Source of the DNA: Neisseria macacae ATCC 33926
GTDB lineage: Bacteria; Pseudomonadota; Gammaproteobacteria; Burkholderiales; Neisseriaceae
Assembly (NCBI RefSeq): GCF_022749495.1
Contig: NZ_CP094241.1
Coordinates: 2,418,001 to 2,482,000 of the forward strand
Length of the DNA stretch: 64,000 nucleotides
Direction: 5' to 3'
Shown: in pieces, positions 8,941 through 17,257 of the stretch
How positions within the stretch are numbered: position 1 is the first letter of the stretch
How the letters are laid out: each line of letters opens with the position of its first letter
Made by a program: the position numbers and the translations under genes
Notes under the pieces: model-generated
The model's database searches: none
Seen by the model: only the letters and a program-made list of their open reading frames with translations
What the model was told of the DNA's origin: nothing

Positions 8941-9804
8941 ATGAAGAAAAAATATCTCATCTCTATGCTGATGACTGCTCTGGTTTCCGGCAGCCTTTCT
9001 GCCCAAACCTTAGTTACAGTTAATGGACAAACCATCGACAGCAGCGTTATTGATGCCCAAGTTGCCGCGCTGCGTGCAGCAAACAACAAAATTCCCGATT
9101 CTCCCGAGCTACGCAGAGAACTGACTGAGCGCCAAGTCATCAATACCGTCGTATCACAAGAAGCCAAACGCCTGAAACTCGACCAAAGCGCCGAATTCAA
9201 ACAAGCTTTGGAACATGCCCGTACGGATGCAAAAAAACAAGGTGCCGATAAAAAAGCACATTTCAAAACCGAATGGGCGGCATTTGAAAGCGATTTACTT
9301 GGACAAGCTTATGCGATTCACGTCCTCCGTCAAAATCCTGTTCAAGAAAAAGACGTCAAAACCGCTTACGATAATTTCAGCAACTTCTACAAAGGCACTC
9401 AAGAAGTACAACTTGGCGAAATTATTACCCGCACTCAAGCGGATGCCCAAAAAGCCATTTCTGATTTAAATGCCAAGAAAAGCTTTGCCTCCGTCCTGAA
9501 GCAATATTCAATAGATGAACGCGCCAAACAAGCGGGCGGCATCCAGCAAGGTTATGTTCCCTTAAAAGATTTGCAGGAGGCTGTTCCCCCGCTCTATGCC
9601 GCAGTTAAAGATTTGAAAAAAGGCGCGCACACTACAACGCCTCTGCAAGACAGCGACGTATATGCCGTCTTCTATGTCAACGACCGTCGGGATGTAAAGC
9701 TTCCGTCTTATGACGAATCCAAAAGCAGTATAGCCCAAGACCTGCAAGCCTCCCGCGTCGATGAAGCGCTCCAATCTCTGTTGCAAAAAGCCACAATTAA
9801 ATAA
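8941..9804 (+). CDS. Periplasmic peptidyl-prolyl isomerase, PpiC/parvulin type
   Basis: A 287-aa exported foldase. The signal peptide ends near SLSA|QTLVTVNG, followed by the SurA-like N-terminal segment (TIDSSVIDAQV) and a chaperone helix region. A parvulin domain covers about residues 150-255, with QLGEIITRTQADAQKAI, SFASVLKQYS and GGIQQGYVPL typical of the fold. It probably helps outer-membrane proteins or pilus components to fold in the periplasm. A second, weaker relative follows after 20 bases, so the two are likely co-transcribed. Confidence 0.88.
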   Translation: MKKKYLISMLMTALVSGSLSAQTLVTVNGQTIDSSVIDAQVAALRAANNKIPDSPELRRELTERQVINTVVSQEAKRLKLDQSAEFKQALEHARTDAKKQGADKKAHFKTEWAAFESDLLGQAYAIHVLRQNPVQEKDVKTAYDNFSNFYKGTQEVQLGEIITRTQADAQKAISDLNAKKSFASVLKQYSIDERAKQAGGIQQGYVPLKDLQEAVPPLYAAVKDLKKGAHTTTPLQDSDVYAVFYVNDRRDVKLPSYDESKSSIAQDLQASRVDEALQSLLQKATIK

Positions 9805-9824
9805 CTGTTCACGGAGTTTTTATA

Positions 9825-10583
9825 ATGAAATACCAAACTGCCGCCGCAGTCATCATGGCGACGGCTGTTGCCGGATTCGCTGTTGCCAAAGCGCCTGATA
9901 TTGATCCGGCACGCATAGACAGCGAAGTCGCCCGCATTCTCAAGCAAGCCGAACAGCGTCCTGAATCCAAGCAGCAGCCTGACGGCAAAGCAATCCGCCA
10001 AGAAGTCGTCAAACACTTGCAAAGCATTGAAATTCTCAAAAATGCCGCACTCAAAGCCGGATTAGATAAAGATCCCGAGGTCCGCAACCAATTCCTCACT
10101 ATGGAAGCGGAATTTTACGCGGCGCAATATGCCGACTATCTGAAGCGCACTGCCGAAATCAGCAATGCTGAATTATTGAAGTTTTACGATCAGCAAACCC
10201 GCATGATCAAGATTCAGCAGGTTAGCTTCGATACGCCCGAAGAAGCACGAGCAGCACAAGAATTGCTCTTGAAAGGCTTGTCATTTGAAGAATTGACGAA
10301 ACGATATCCGAATCAGCAACCCGCATTTGAAGATTTCGTCATGGCAAGACAGCTGCGCCAACCGCTTGCAGGCATCTTGGGCCCAATGAATCGGGGAGAG
10401 GTAACTCACAATCCTGTTGAAATTGAAAACAAGTTCTTCCTGTTTAAAATCAGCGAAGTACAAAAAGACCCTCAAGCACCGCCGTTTGATCTGATTCGCG
10501 ATCAACTCACCCAGCTGTTGAAAGAAGATAAAGCCCAACAGCAAATTCACCAGCTATTGCGTGAAAACGGTATCGAGCAATAA
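9825..10583 (+). CDS. SurA/PpiC-like periplasmic foldase, second copy
   Basis: A 252-aa exported protein with a signal peptide ending AVA before KAPDIDPARIDSEV. It shares the layout of its neighbour: an N-terminal helical chaperone region (RQEVVKHLQSIEILKNAALKAGLDKDPEVRNQ) and a C-terminal parvulin-like part (IKIQQVSFDTPEEARAAQELL, LGPMNRGEVTHNPVEIENKFFLFKI). The parvulin part is shorter than usual, and catalytic residues cannot be assigned with confidence, so it may be a chaperone more than an isomerase. A bidirectional DUS-pair terminator follows. Confidence 0.8.
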   Translation: MKYQTAAAVIMATAVAGFAVAKAPDIDPARIDSEVARILKQAEQRPESKQQPDGKAIRQEVVKHLQSIEILKNAALKAGLDKDPEVRNQFLTMEAEFYAAQYADYLKRTAEISNAELLKFYDQQTRMIKIQQVSFDTPEEARAAQELLLKGLSFEELTKRYPNQQPAFEDFVMARQLRQPLAGILGPMNRGEVTHNPVEIENKFFLFKISEVQKDPQAPPFDLIRDQLTQLLKEDKAQQQIHQLLRENGIEQ

Positions 10584-10611
10584 CACGCACTGAAACGATA
10601 CGGACTTCGGT

Positions 10612-10650
10612 AAAACCACGCCGTACCGGTTTAAAGCGGATTCCCATATA
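10612..10650. repeat. Decayed Correia end
   Basis: GCCGTACCGGTTTAAAGCGG followed by ATTCCCATATA resembles the right end of the local Correia elements (GCCGTACTGGTTTAAAGTTA then ATCCACTATA) with several changes. The rest of the element is not recognisable. Confidence 0.45.
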
Positions 10651-10651
10651 A

Positions 10652-10693
10652 AAAGGTCGTCTGAAACCTGTTTTAAGGTTTCAGACGACCTTT
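10652..10693. terminator. Bidirectional DUS-pair terminator between foldase gene and nnrS
   Basis: AAAGGTCGTCTGAAACCT pairs perfectly over 18 bases with AGGTTTCAGACGACCTTT across a 6-base loop. It lies between two convergent genes and can serve both. Confidence 0.85.
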
Positions 10694-10714
10694 CGTTTGA
10701 TATGCTTGGTTTAA

Positions 10715-11872
10715 TTAACCCGGTTTGCCGTCCAAACGCGGGCGGATGAGCCAAGGGATGTATTTCCATGCGTAAAGCAGCAAGGACAGGGCAAACAAGA
10801 CTGCGGAAGTGCGGATGCTGTGGGTGTAACCGGTGCCGCTGACGAAGGTTGCAATGATGCGGATGACAGTGGCGGCTATCATCAGCCAAAAGGCGACGGG
10901 TACGGATTTGGGCGGCGGATAGATGGAGTTGCCGGTATGTCCGAGCGCGGTGCGCGCCATCATGCCCAATGTCAGGACGCCGATACCGCCGACGCCGATG
11001 AGATGTACGCCAAGATTAAGGAAAGAGCCGTGAAAGTAGGAAGCACCGATGGCAATCAATCCCAATCCTGTGAACAAATAGCCTGCGAACAAAATCCACA
11101 GCATCGGTTCTTTCAGAACGGCTTTATACCACCAGCGGTAAACCTGTACGGTAAAAATTACGCCCGCTGCAAAGGCAAAAGCAGATGAAAGCCAAGGCAG
11201 GGCATGGTGCGCCATCAGCATGGCAGTCAGCATGGGCAGCCAGAGGGACGCGTGCGCGACCCACATCGGACTGGGGATTTGCGGAACATTCAGGCGTTTG
11301 GAGGTAAAGAAGGAAATAATCCGCATGCCGATAAGGCCGATAAAGCCTGAGACCATAATCAGACCGGACTGCAGCCCGCTGAGCAGTGCAGATGCGTTTC
11401 CGGCATGCAGTTGGAAGTGGAATGCGGCGTGTGTACAGCCTAGGACGATGATAGCGAATACAGCGACGTAGTTGCGTTTGTTTTTGGAACGGATGACGGG
11501 CAATGCCATGCAAACTGCGCCGTACCAAAAAAACAGCGTGCCGAGTATGCCGCTGGCGGTTGCACCCCAGCCCGGAATGAAAACGGCAATCCTTGCTGCC
11601 AACCAAAAAGCGGTTAATCCAGCCAAAACGCCGCCGCGCGTGGGCGGCTGCCCCGTCCAAGTGGCAACGGCGGTCAATAGGAAGGCAATGACGACGAGTC
11701 CGGCATAGCCCCAGATCATCTCATGGGCGTGCCAATAAAAATTGGACAACTCGGGCGTACCCGTATAGCCGAAGCCCCAAAGCAGGATGGAGAGTGCGCC
11801 GTATAGTGCCGCCAGTGAGTAAAACGGGCGGAATGCCATTGCCCAAACAGGGTGTTTGAAAAAGGCGGTCAT
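10715..11872 (-). CDS. nnrS: NnrS family membrane protein (nitric-oxide response)
   Basis: A 385-aa polytopic protein of the NnrS family, haem- and copper-containing membrane proteins that protect cells from nitrosative stress. It opens MTAFFKHPVWAMAFRPFYSLAALYG, with the FRPF motif typical of the family. About 12 hydrophobic helices and conserved His residues (FYWHAHEMIWGYAG; LGVHLIGVGGIGVLTLGMMARTALGHTG) are visible. Downstream of a hemerythrin gene on the same strand and divergent from nsrR, it fits an NO-defence module. A DUS-pair hairpin separates it from the hemerythrin gene. Confidence 0.93.
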   Translation of the reverse strand: MTAFFKHPVWAMAFRPFYSLAALYGALSILLWGFGYTGTPELSNFYWHAHEMIWGYAGLVVIAFLLTAVATWTGQPPTRGGVLAGLTAFWLAARIAVFIPGWGATASGILGTLFFWYGAVCMALPVIRSKNKRNYVAVFAIIVLGCTHAAFHFQLHAGNASALLSGLQSGLIMVSGFIGLIGMRIISFFTSKRLNVPQIPSPMWVAHASLWLPMLTAMLMAHHALPWLSSAFAFAAGVIFTVQVYRWWYKAVLKEPMLWILFAGYLFTGLGLIAIGASYFHGSFLNLGVHLIGVGGIGVLTLGMMARTALGHTGNSIYPPPKSVPVAFWLMIAATVIRIIATFVSGTGYTHSIRTSAVLFALSLLLYAWKYIPWLIRPRLDGKPG

Positions 11873-11928
11873 GGTAGTTCCTTGGTTTGCTTTTTGAATG
11901 GTTTGTTTTAGGTTTGAATGGACAGGAG

Positions 11929-11976
11929 GGTCGTCTGAAAACGCTAAAATCGTGCTTTTGGACTTTTCAGACGACC
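11929..11976. terminator. DUS-pair hairpin between the hemerythrin gene and nnrS
   Basis: GGTCGTCTGAAAA and TTTTCAGACGACC face each other across a 22-base loop. It lies just past the hemerythrin stop codon and upstream of nnrS, and so may limit readthrough between the two minus-strand genes. Confidence 0.65.
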
Positions 11977-11980
11977 TTTT

Positions 11981-12361
11981 TCAGATTCCTTCGGATTCCG
12001 GCAAAAACGGCTCGACTGCGGGAAACAGTTCGCGTTCTTCAAAACGGGCATGGTCGCGCAGAGTAACGGCAAAGTCTTTGTTCCATGCTTCGTTAAGATA
12101 TTCAGGATTTGCCATCATGCTGCGCAGTTTGGCGTGTTCGGCTTCGAAACGTTCGCGCATCGCAACGGGAATATTCTGCCAATGCGGGGCGAACATGGTT
12201 TCTTCTTCGACAAAATGCGGTTCCAATTCAAGGAAATGGGCTTCAAGCTCTGTTTGATGGCTTTCAGCGGGCGCGCGCAGGAGGCGGACGCAGAGTGAAA
12301 GGGCGTGATGGTGTTCGCGGGAAAGTTCGATAAGTGCTGGGTGGCGTTTTAACGGCTTCAT
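11981..12361 (-). CDS. Hemerythrin (HHE) domain protein
   Basis: A 126-aa single-domain protein of the hemerythrin HHE family, binding a di-iron centre used for O2 or NO sensing or repair. Ligand-like motifs are in place: HPALIELSREHHHALSL, then HFLELEPHFVEEETMFAPHW and HAKLRSMM, ending HARFEERELFPAVE. It is much shorter than the two-domain DnrN/YtfE repair protein of the neisserial NO regulon, so it should not be equated with it. A Fur-like sequence sits directly upstream (12369-12391), and nsrR is divergent. Confidence 0.88.
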   Translation of the reverse strand: MKPLKRHPALIELSREHHHALSLCVRLLRAPAESHQTELEAHFLELEPHFVEEETMFAPHWQNIPVAMRERFEAEHAKLRSMMANPEYLNEAWNKDFAVTLRDHARFEERELFPAVEPFLPESEGI

Positions 12362-12368
12362 AATATTT

Positions 12369-12391
12369 GATTATAATGATAATAAATTATC
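12369..12391 (-). promoter_or_regulatory. Candidate Fur box upstream of the hemerythrin gene
   Basis: GATTAT-AAT-GATAAT-AA-ATTATC reads as three near hexamers of the Fur type (GATAAT). It is 8-30 bases before the hemerythrin start, where a bound repressor would block initiation. Assigned by eye. An NsrR site is an alternative, but its known half-site does not fit clearly. Confidence 0.35.
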
Positions 12392-12532
12392 AAACTACAC
12401 TGGATTAATTTAAATGTTTCAGATATTATGAAACTTAATCATATATAAAGTCAAACACATAACGGCGACAATTCTCCACTGGAAACACTGCCGCCGTCCT
12501 AAAAAAATAATATATTCTGAACAGAGAAAACC

Positions 12533-12997
12533 ATGTATCTGACGCAACATACGGATTATGGTCTGCGGGTATTGATTTATGCGGCCATAAACGACGATTC
12601 GTTAGTCAATATCGGAACCATTGCCGAAGCCTATAACATTTCAAAAAGTCATTTGATGAAAGTCGTTACCGCGCTTGTCAAAGGCGGATTCCTGACCAGC
12701 ATAAGAGGGAAAGGAGGCGGACTGCGTCTTGCCGACACACCCGATAAAATCAATGTCGGCGCGGTCGTTCGCCATCTTGAACCCATGCAGGTTGTCGAAT
12801 GCATGGGGGAAAACAACGAATGCCTGATTACACCGTCTTGCCGTCTTACCGGCATTTTGGGCGGAGCGATTAAGGCTTTCTTTGCGCATTTGGACGGGTT
12901 TACTTTGCAGGATCTGCTCAATAAACCAACCTACGATTTGCTATACGAACCCAAAATCGAAATCGTTGTCGAAAAAACAGACGATAAATCGGCATAA
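12533..12997 (+). CDS. nsrR: NsrR, Rrf2-family nitric-oxide-sensing repressor
   Basis: A 154-aa Rrf2-family regulator. The N-terminal winged helix (MYLTQHTDYGLRVLIYAA; recognition region AEAYNISKSHLMKVVTAL; wing IRGKGGGLRLA) is followed by a cysteine cluster C90-x6-C97-x5-C103, the spacing of the NO-sensitive iron-sulfur ligands in neisserial NsrR. In meningococcus and gonococcus NsrR represses norB and other NO-metabolism genes until NO destroys the cluster. Here it is divergent from the hemerythrin gene and nnrS, which are plausible targets. Confidence 0.93.
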   Translation: MYLTQHTDYGLRVLIYAAINDDSLVNIGTIAEAYNISKSHLMKVVTALVKGGFLTSIRGKGGGLRLADTPDKINVGAVVRHLEPMQVVECMGENNECLITPSCRLTGILGGAIKAFFAHLDGFTLQDLLNKPTYDLLYEPKIEIVVEKTDDKSA

Positions 12998-13518
12998 GCT
13001 ACCTACTCTGCCGATATGTTTTAAGAGACTTAACTGAAAACCCGCACAATCCCAAAATTAGGAAACATCTGATCATTCTTGTAACCACAACATTTCACAA
13101 GCATCAAATTTTCTATTTTCAGACGACCTTTTTGGGAAAGTGTACGGGTCTATCCCGCTATTCAAGCCACACCAACTACCGACCTGCAATAGCGGGAATC
13201 AATCTAAGAACACAAGCCAATCAATAAAATAATATTTTTGCAGCTTTTTCTCCTCTAAGGCACGCCATCGCCATCGTTTTATCCAAACCACTTTTATTGT
13301 AAATTTGTGAACTTTTCCGGATGAACAACTTCTAATGCAGTTGACTGAGGCGTCGCTTCCTCTTTTTCTTTTGTTTTATTGTGATAATGAATAGCAATAT
13401 CAAAATGTTGCATTGTACATATTAATATTTTAGATTATTCCAGAATAAATATTAACTCAAAAAACAGATGTAAAAACAGGTTGCAAACAAAAATTGTTGC
13501 TATTATCATGCGTCGATT
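12998..13518. other. Intergenic region between nsrR and tonB
   Basis: Gene-free by inspection and AT-rich towards tonB. It holds a single uptake sequence at about 13118-13131 and a perfect inverted repeat at 13153-13162 / 13188-13197 (TCCCGCTATT / AATAGCGGGA, 25-base loop) with no T tract. TATTATCATG just before tonB (13501-13510) resembles part of a Fur box, which would fit iron control of tonB, but the match is partial. Confidence 0.45.
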
Positions 13519-14493
13519 ATGAATAAAGACCGAATTTTAATCCCAGTAGCCGTCATTACCGTATCATTGCTTCACGCGGGCTTGATTGCGCTTTTGTGGG
13601 AAACATATAAACCGCTTATACCGGAAATGGCAAATATTGAGTTTGTCGATTTGGCGGATTTAGGTGGTGGCGACGGAGGTGGAGACGGCACCCCCGAAGG
13701 CGAAGGTGCGCCTGCCGCTCCCGAAAAAACACCCGAACCGCAAAAACCTAAGCCACAACCTAAACCCAAACCGGTCGAACGGCCCAAACCACAGTTCAAG
13801 CCGGTCATAACAAAAAAAGCGGATGCTGATATCCAGCAGCCGAAAGAGAAGCCCAAGCCGGTTGAAAAACCAAAGCCTGAGCCAAAACCAGAATCCAAAC
13901 CGGAACCTAAGCCTGAACCTAAACCCGAACCACGTCCAGAGCCTAAACCCCAACCCAAACCAGAATCCAAGCCTGCACCTAAAGCCTCGGACTACACCAG
14001 CAGCAGTAAAACCGGGCCGAATACTGCGGAAAACGGTAAAGGCAACGGACAAGGTAAGGCTCCTCATGGCGACAGCAAAGGAAACGGCGGAGGCAACAAA
14101 GGCCCTGGTAACGGACAAGGTGAAGGCAGCGGCCCCGGCAGTGGTGGCAACAAAGGCGAACATGGTTCAGGTAGTGGCAGTGGAGGAGGTTCCGGCGGTG
14201 GAAATGGCCCTGGAACAGGACCGGGTAGTAGTAGAGCCAATCCCGTTAAAGGCGGCACTTGCCATATTCCTAAACCGCCATATCCGCCTATAGCGGCAGA
14301 AAACGGAGATACAGGTACAGTTATGCTGAGTGTCTTGGTTGGGCCGGGAGGAAAAGTTGCTGAAGTTAAAATTTTAAAACGCAGTGGCTCCAATGCTCTT
14401 GACCAAGCTGCCCGTAAAGCAGTTAAAAATGGTGCTTGCAATGCCTCTGTCTGGACTGAATTCCGAGTCCCGGTCTCTTTTACTCTTGAGTAA
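13519..14493 (+). CDS. tonB: TonB energy-transducing protein
   Basis: A 324-aa inner-membrane-anchored protein that spans the periplasm and drives TonB-dependent outer-membrane receptors (iron, haem, transferrin-type uptake). It has an N-terminal signal anchor (VAVITVSLLHAGLIALLW, about 8-25). A long Pro-Lys-Glu repeat tract (about 65-155) and a Gly/Ser/Asn-rich tract (about 170-245) follow. The C-terminal TonB domain includes HIPKPPYPPIAAENGDTGTV and VLVGPGGKVAEVKILKRSG. It is longer than E. coli TonB because of the two low-complexity tracts, which are also likely sites of length variation. It is first of tonB-exbB-exbD. Confidence 0.94.
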   Translation: MNKDRILIPVAVITVSLLHAGLIALLWETYKPLIPEMANIEFVDLADLGGGDGGGDGTPEGEGAPAAPEKTPEPQKPKPQPKPKPVERPKPQFKPVITKKADADIQQPKEKPKPVEKPKPEPKPESKPEPKPEPKPEPRPEPKPQPKPESKPAPKASDYTSSSKTGPNTAENGKGNGQGKAPHGDSKGNGGGNKGPGNGQGEGSGPGSGGNKGEHGSGSGSGGGSGGGNGPGTGPGSSRANPVKGGTCHIPKPPYPPIAAENGDTGTVMLSVLVGPGGKVAEVKILKRSGSNALDQAARKAVKNGACNASVWTEFRVPVSFTLE

Positions 14494-14552
14494 TCGGGCG
14501 CAACACCTTTATCGACAAAAGTTTTAATTTACTTGGAAAATTTGGAAAAATT

Positions 14553-15212
14553 ATGGATTTAAAAACAATATTCGAATCAGGCGATTTTGTTCTGATCAGT
14601 GTATTCGTGTTGATGTTAGTGATGAGCATCGTGACTTGGTGCCTGATTATCCTGCGCTCCATCAAACTGAAAAAAGCCAAAACCGCCAACGCACTCGTTA
14701 AAACGCAAATGCTTAATGCCTTTACGCTTACCGAAGCTGTGCAAAAAGTGAAAGATATTGATGCACCAATGAGCCGTGTAGCGGACGAATCCCTGCGTGC
14801 CTACCAAAGCTATCGTCAAAGCAATGCGAAAACACTTACTACCGAGCTGCCTTTGAATGAATACCTCGTCATTCAAATCCGAAACAGCATGGAACAAAAC
14901 ATGCGCCAGTTCGATTACGGCATGACTGCTTTGGCATCCATCGGTTCAACTGCCCCGTTTATCGGCTTGTTCGGTACGGTTTGGGGGATTTACCACGCCT
15001 TAATCAATATCGGTCAAAGCGGTCAAATGAGTATTGCCGCGGTAGCCGGTCCGATTGGTGAGGCGTTGGTGTCAACCGCCATCGGTTTGTTTGTCGCCAT
15101 TCCTGCCGTCTTGGCGTATAACTTCCTCAACCGCGGTAAGAAAACCCTCTCTCAAGATATGGACGCTTTCGCACACGATTTACACGTCCGCCTGTTGAAT
15201 CAAAAGGACTAA
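14553..15212 (+). CDS. exbB: ExbB, TonB-complex proton channel subunit
   Basis: A 219-aa MotA/TolQ/ExbB family protein with three membrane segments (about 12-35, 125-147, 165-185). It forms the pentameric channel that converts proton motive force into TonB movement. The family region TALASIGSTAPFIGLFGTVWGIYHALINIG and GPIGEALVSTAIGLFVAIPAVLAYNF is clear. It lies 59 bases after tonB and 3 bases before exbD. Confidence 0.95.
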   Translation: MDLKTIFESGDFVLISVFVLMLVMSIVTWCLIILRSIKLKKAKTANALVKTQMLNAFTLTEAVQKVKDIDAPMSRVADESLRAYQSYRQSNAKTLTTELPLNEYLVIQIRNSMEQNMRQFDYGMTALASIGSTAPFIGLFGTVWGIYHALINIGQSGQMSIAAVAGPIGEALVSTAIGLFVAIPAVLAYNFLNRGKKTLSQDMDAFAHDLHVRLLNQKD

Positions 15213-15215
15213 ATT

Positions 15216-15653
15216 ATGGCATTCGGCTCTATGAATTCCGGCGATGATGCACCGATGTCAGACATCAACGTCACGCCTTTGGTCGACGTGATGCTGGTAC
15301 TGTTGATCGTTTTCATGATCACCATGCCCGTACTGACCCATTCGATTCCTTTGGAACTGCCGTCCGCTTCAGAAAATGCAGCGAAGCAGAAGGAAAAGCA
15401 GCCTAAAGACCCCCTGCGTCTAACCATAGATGTTAATGGCAACTATTACATCGATGGTGATTCTGCAACCAAAGCGGATATTAATACGGTCACTTCCCGA
15501 CTGAAAACTGAAAAGCAGAAAAACGCCAATACCATCGTTGCCATTTCAGCAGACAAGGCCGTTGAATACGAATATGTCAACAAAGCCCTCGAAGCTGCCC
15601 GCGAAGCAGGTATTACCAAAATCGGTTTTGTGACCGAAACTAAAGCACAATAA
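15216..15653 (+). CDS. exbD: ExbD, TonB-complex subunit
   Basis: A 145-aa ExbD/TolR protein. One N-terminal helix carries the essential proton-carrying Asp in INVTPLVDVMLVLLIVFMIT. The periplasmic domain (DPLRLTIDVNGNYYIDGD, TIVAISADKAVEYEYVNKAL) is complete. It starts 3 bases after the exbB stop and ends the operon, followed at once by a DUS-pair terminator. Confidence 0.95.
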   Translation: MAFGSMNSGDDAPMSDINVTPLVDVMLVLLIVFMITMPVLTHSIPLELPSASENAAKQKEKQPKDPLRLTIDVNGNYYIDGDSATKADINTVTSRLKTEKQKNANTIVAISADKAVEYEYVNKALEAAREAGITKIGFVTETKAQ

Positions 15654-15667
15654 TACCGGCACAGTAA

Positions 15668-15711
15668 AAAAGGTCGTCTGAAAAGCATTCCTACTTTTCA
15701 GACGACCTTTT
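15668..15711 (+). terminator. DUS-pair terminator of tonB-exbB-exbD
   Basis: AAAAGGTCGTCTGAAAAG pairs perfectly over 18 bases with CTTTTCAGACGACCTTTT across an 8-base loop, 15 bases after the exbD stop. Confidence 0.88.
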
Positions 15712-15736
15712 ACATACAAATCAGACACGGCCTAAA

Positions 15737-15843
15737 TATAGTGGATTAACTTTAAACCAGTACGGCGTTGCCTCGCCTTGCCGTACTATCTGTACTGTCT
15801 GCGGCTTCGTCGCCTTGTCCTGATTTAAATTTAATCCACTATA
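15737..15843. repeat. Correia repeat, short form (107 bp), inverted orientation
   Basis: TATAGTGGATTAACTTTAAA at the left and TTTAAATTTAATCCACTATA at the right. It is the reverse orientation of the copy at 16258 and lacks the internal block with the GGTGCTTCAGCACC hairpin, as in the known short class of about 105 bp. Confidence 0.93.
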
Positions 15844-16257
15844 CATCCAATACATTCATTTTCAGCAATTCCTCTTTTCCTTCATAGTGCAGATGAATTG
15901 CATTTTTTATAAATTCGACTTCCTAGACACTCAAATCTACCCTGACCTTCCCGATTGGAGAATAGTTAGACACAAAGCCGGAGGCTCTCCATTCGCTCAA
16001 GGATAAGGGGTCGTCTGAAACCTTCACTCTTTTCTGTATAAATACCCTTAGCAGCTACAATATAAGGATTCAGAAAGGTTGTTTTTTAAATACCCCCCAC
16101 TCCCCGATTTTCCTTAATAACAAAACCGCCATGCCGGATTAGCATCCACCCAATAAAGCGATAAAACCATCTTTATCTTCAATCAAACGAGCACAGAACA
16201 CACTCTCTACAAAACACTTTCCATTTCAAAAAAGGTCGTCTGAAACCAGATGTGTAA
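15844..16257. other. Gap between two Correia repeats
   Basis: About 410 bases between the exbD and petC terminators. It contains a single uptake sequence at about 16009-16021 and another at about 16232-16245. No gene, RNA or other repeat was recognised. Confidence 0.4.
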
Positions 16258-16414
16258 TATAGTGGATTAAATTTAAATCAGGACAAGGCGACGAAGCCGC
16301 AGACAGTACAGATAGTACGGAACCGATTCACTTGGTGCTTCAGCACCTTAGAGAATCGTTCTCTTTGAGCTAAGGCGAGGCAACGCCGTACTGGTTTAAA
16401 GTTAATCCACTATA
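16258..16414. repeat. Correia repeat, full-length 157 bp
   Basis: Complete long form with both ends intact (TATAGTGGATTAAATTTAAA ... TTTAAAGTTAATCCACTATA). Its right end abuts the petC terminator stem at 16414, so insertion was at or beside the hairpin. Confidence 0.95.
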
Positions 16415-16447
16415 AAAAAGGCAAACCCGATTAGGTTTGCCTTTTTT
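16414..16447 (-). terminator. Terminator of the petABC operon
   Basis: AAAAAAGGCAAACC and GGTTTGCCTTTTTT form a 14-bp perfect stem with loop CGATTA, 10 bases after the petC stop on the minus strand. The left A tract gives the T run in that direction, supplied partly by the end of the adjacent Correia element. Confidence 0.85.
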
Positions 16448-16457
16448 ATTACAAGAC

Positions 16458-17243
16458 TTAATGAACGTCTTTCCAATATTCTTTTTTCAGGAAGTATGCC
16501 AGAGGCAGCATTACTGCAAGCAAGAACATCAACACGATATAGCCTGTACGTTTGCGCTGGAGTTGCGCCGGTTCACCCATGTAAACCAAATAGTTCACCA
16601 AATCGCGTACATAAGCATCGTACTCTGTTTGGACGACTTTGCCGTTTGGCAAACGACGGCTGTGCGCGCCAGTAGATTCCCAATAGAGCTTGGGTTTCAA
16701 TTCGCCATGTTCGTCTTTCACCATGACCGGCCGTCCCTTAGCATCCAGCTCAACCGCTTGAACGCCTTGTTGCTCCCACAAGGGGTGAGGCATGCCGACT
16801 TTGTCAAATACGACATTGTTCCAACCGTTCGGACGGGTCGGATCTTTATAGAAGCCGCGCATATAGGCATACAGATAATCCGCGCCTTTAGAACGGGCAA
16901 TCAGCGTCAGATCCGGAGGAGCCGCACCAAACCATTTGGCAGCATCTTTAGGATTCATCGCCGCCAACATGACATCACCGACGTTGTCTGTCGTAAACAT
17001 CAGGTTTTTCTTGATTTCTTCATCAGTCAAACCGATGTCTTTCAGACGGTTGAAGCGCATACCGCTTGCCGAGTGGCAGGATAAGCAGTAGTTGGTGAAA
17101 ATTTGAGCACCGCGCTGCAAGCTGACTTGGTCGCGCAGGTCAATCTCGACTTTTTCATAGTGTCCGCCACCGCTGGCGACGGCGGCACTCATAGGCACTG
17201 CCAATAACAAGGCAGCAAACCAGTTTTTCAGGGTATGTTTCAT
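16458..17243 (-). CDS. petC: Cytochrome c1 (bc1 complex)
   Basis: A 261-aa haem protein of the cytochrome bc1 complex, passing electrons from the Rieske protein to periplasmic cytochromes c. The signal peptide (MKHTLKNWFAALLLAVP...AVAS) is followed by the haem motif CLSCH (C53, C56, H57). The downstream sixth-ligand region (LMFTTDNVGDVMLAAMNP) and a C-terminal anchor helix (TGYIVLMFLLAVMLPLAYFL) are also present. The ATG at 17243 is chosen over one five codons upstream because it begins a normal signal peptide and leaves a 14-base gap to petB. Confidence 0.94.
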   Translation of the reverse strand: MKHTLKNWFAALLLAVPMSAAVASGGGHYEKVEIDLRDQVSLQRGAQIFTNYCLSCHSASGMRFNRLKDIGLTDEEIKKNLMFTTDNVGDVMLAAMNPKDAAKWFGAAPPDLTLIARSKGADYLYAYMRGFYKDPTRPNGWNNVVFDKVGMPHPLWEQQGVQAVELDAKGRPVMVKDEHGELKPKLYWESTGAHSRRLPNGKVVQTEYDAYVRDLVNYLVYMGEPAQLQRKRTGYIVLMFLLAVMLPLAYFLKKEYWKDVH

Positions 17244-17257
17244 TTTCGCTGCCCTCA

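Noticed and set aside
11981..12361. Calling the hemerythrin protein DnrN/YtfE (RIC).
   Set aside because: It is 126 residues with a single HHE domain. DnrN/YtfE is about 220 residues with an extra N-terminal domain.
13572..13970. Long antisense open frames opposite tonB with Gly/Ser- or Phe/Arg-rich translations.
   Set aside because: They are mirror products of the Pro-Lys and Gly-rich low-complexity tracts of tonB.
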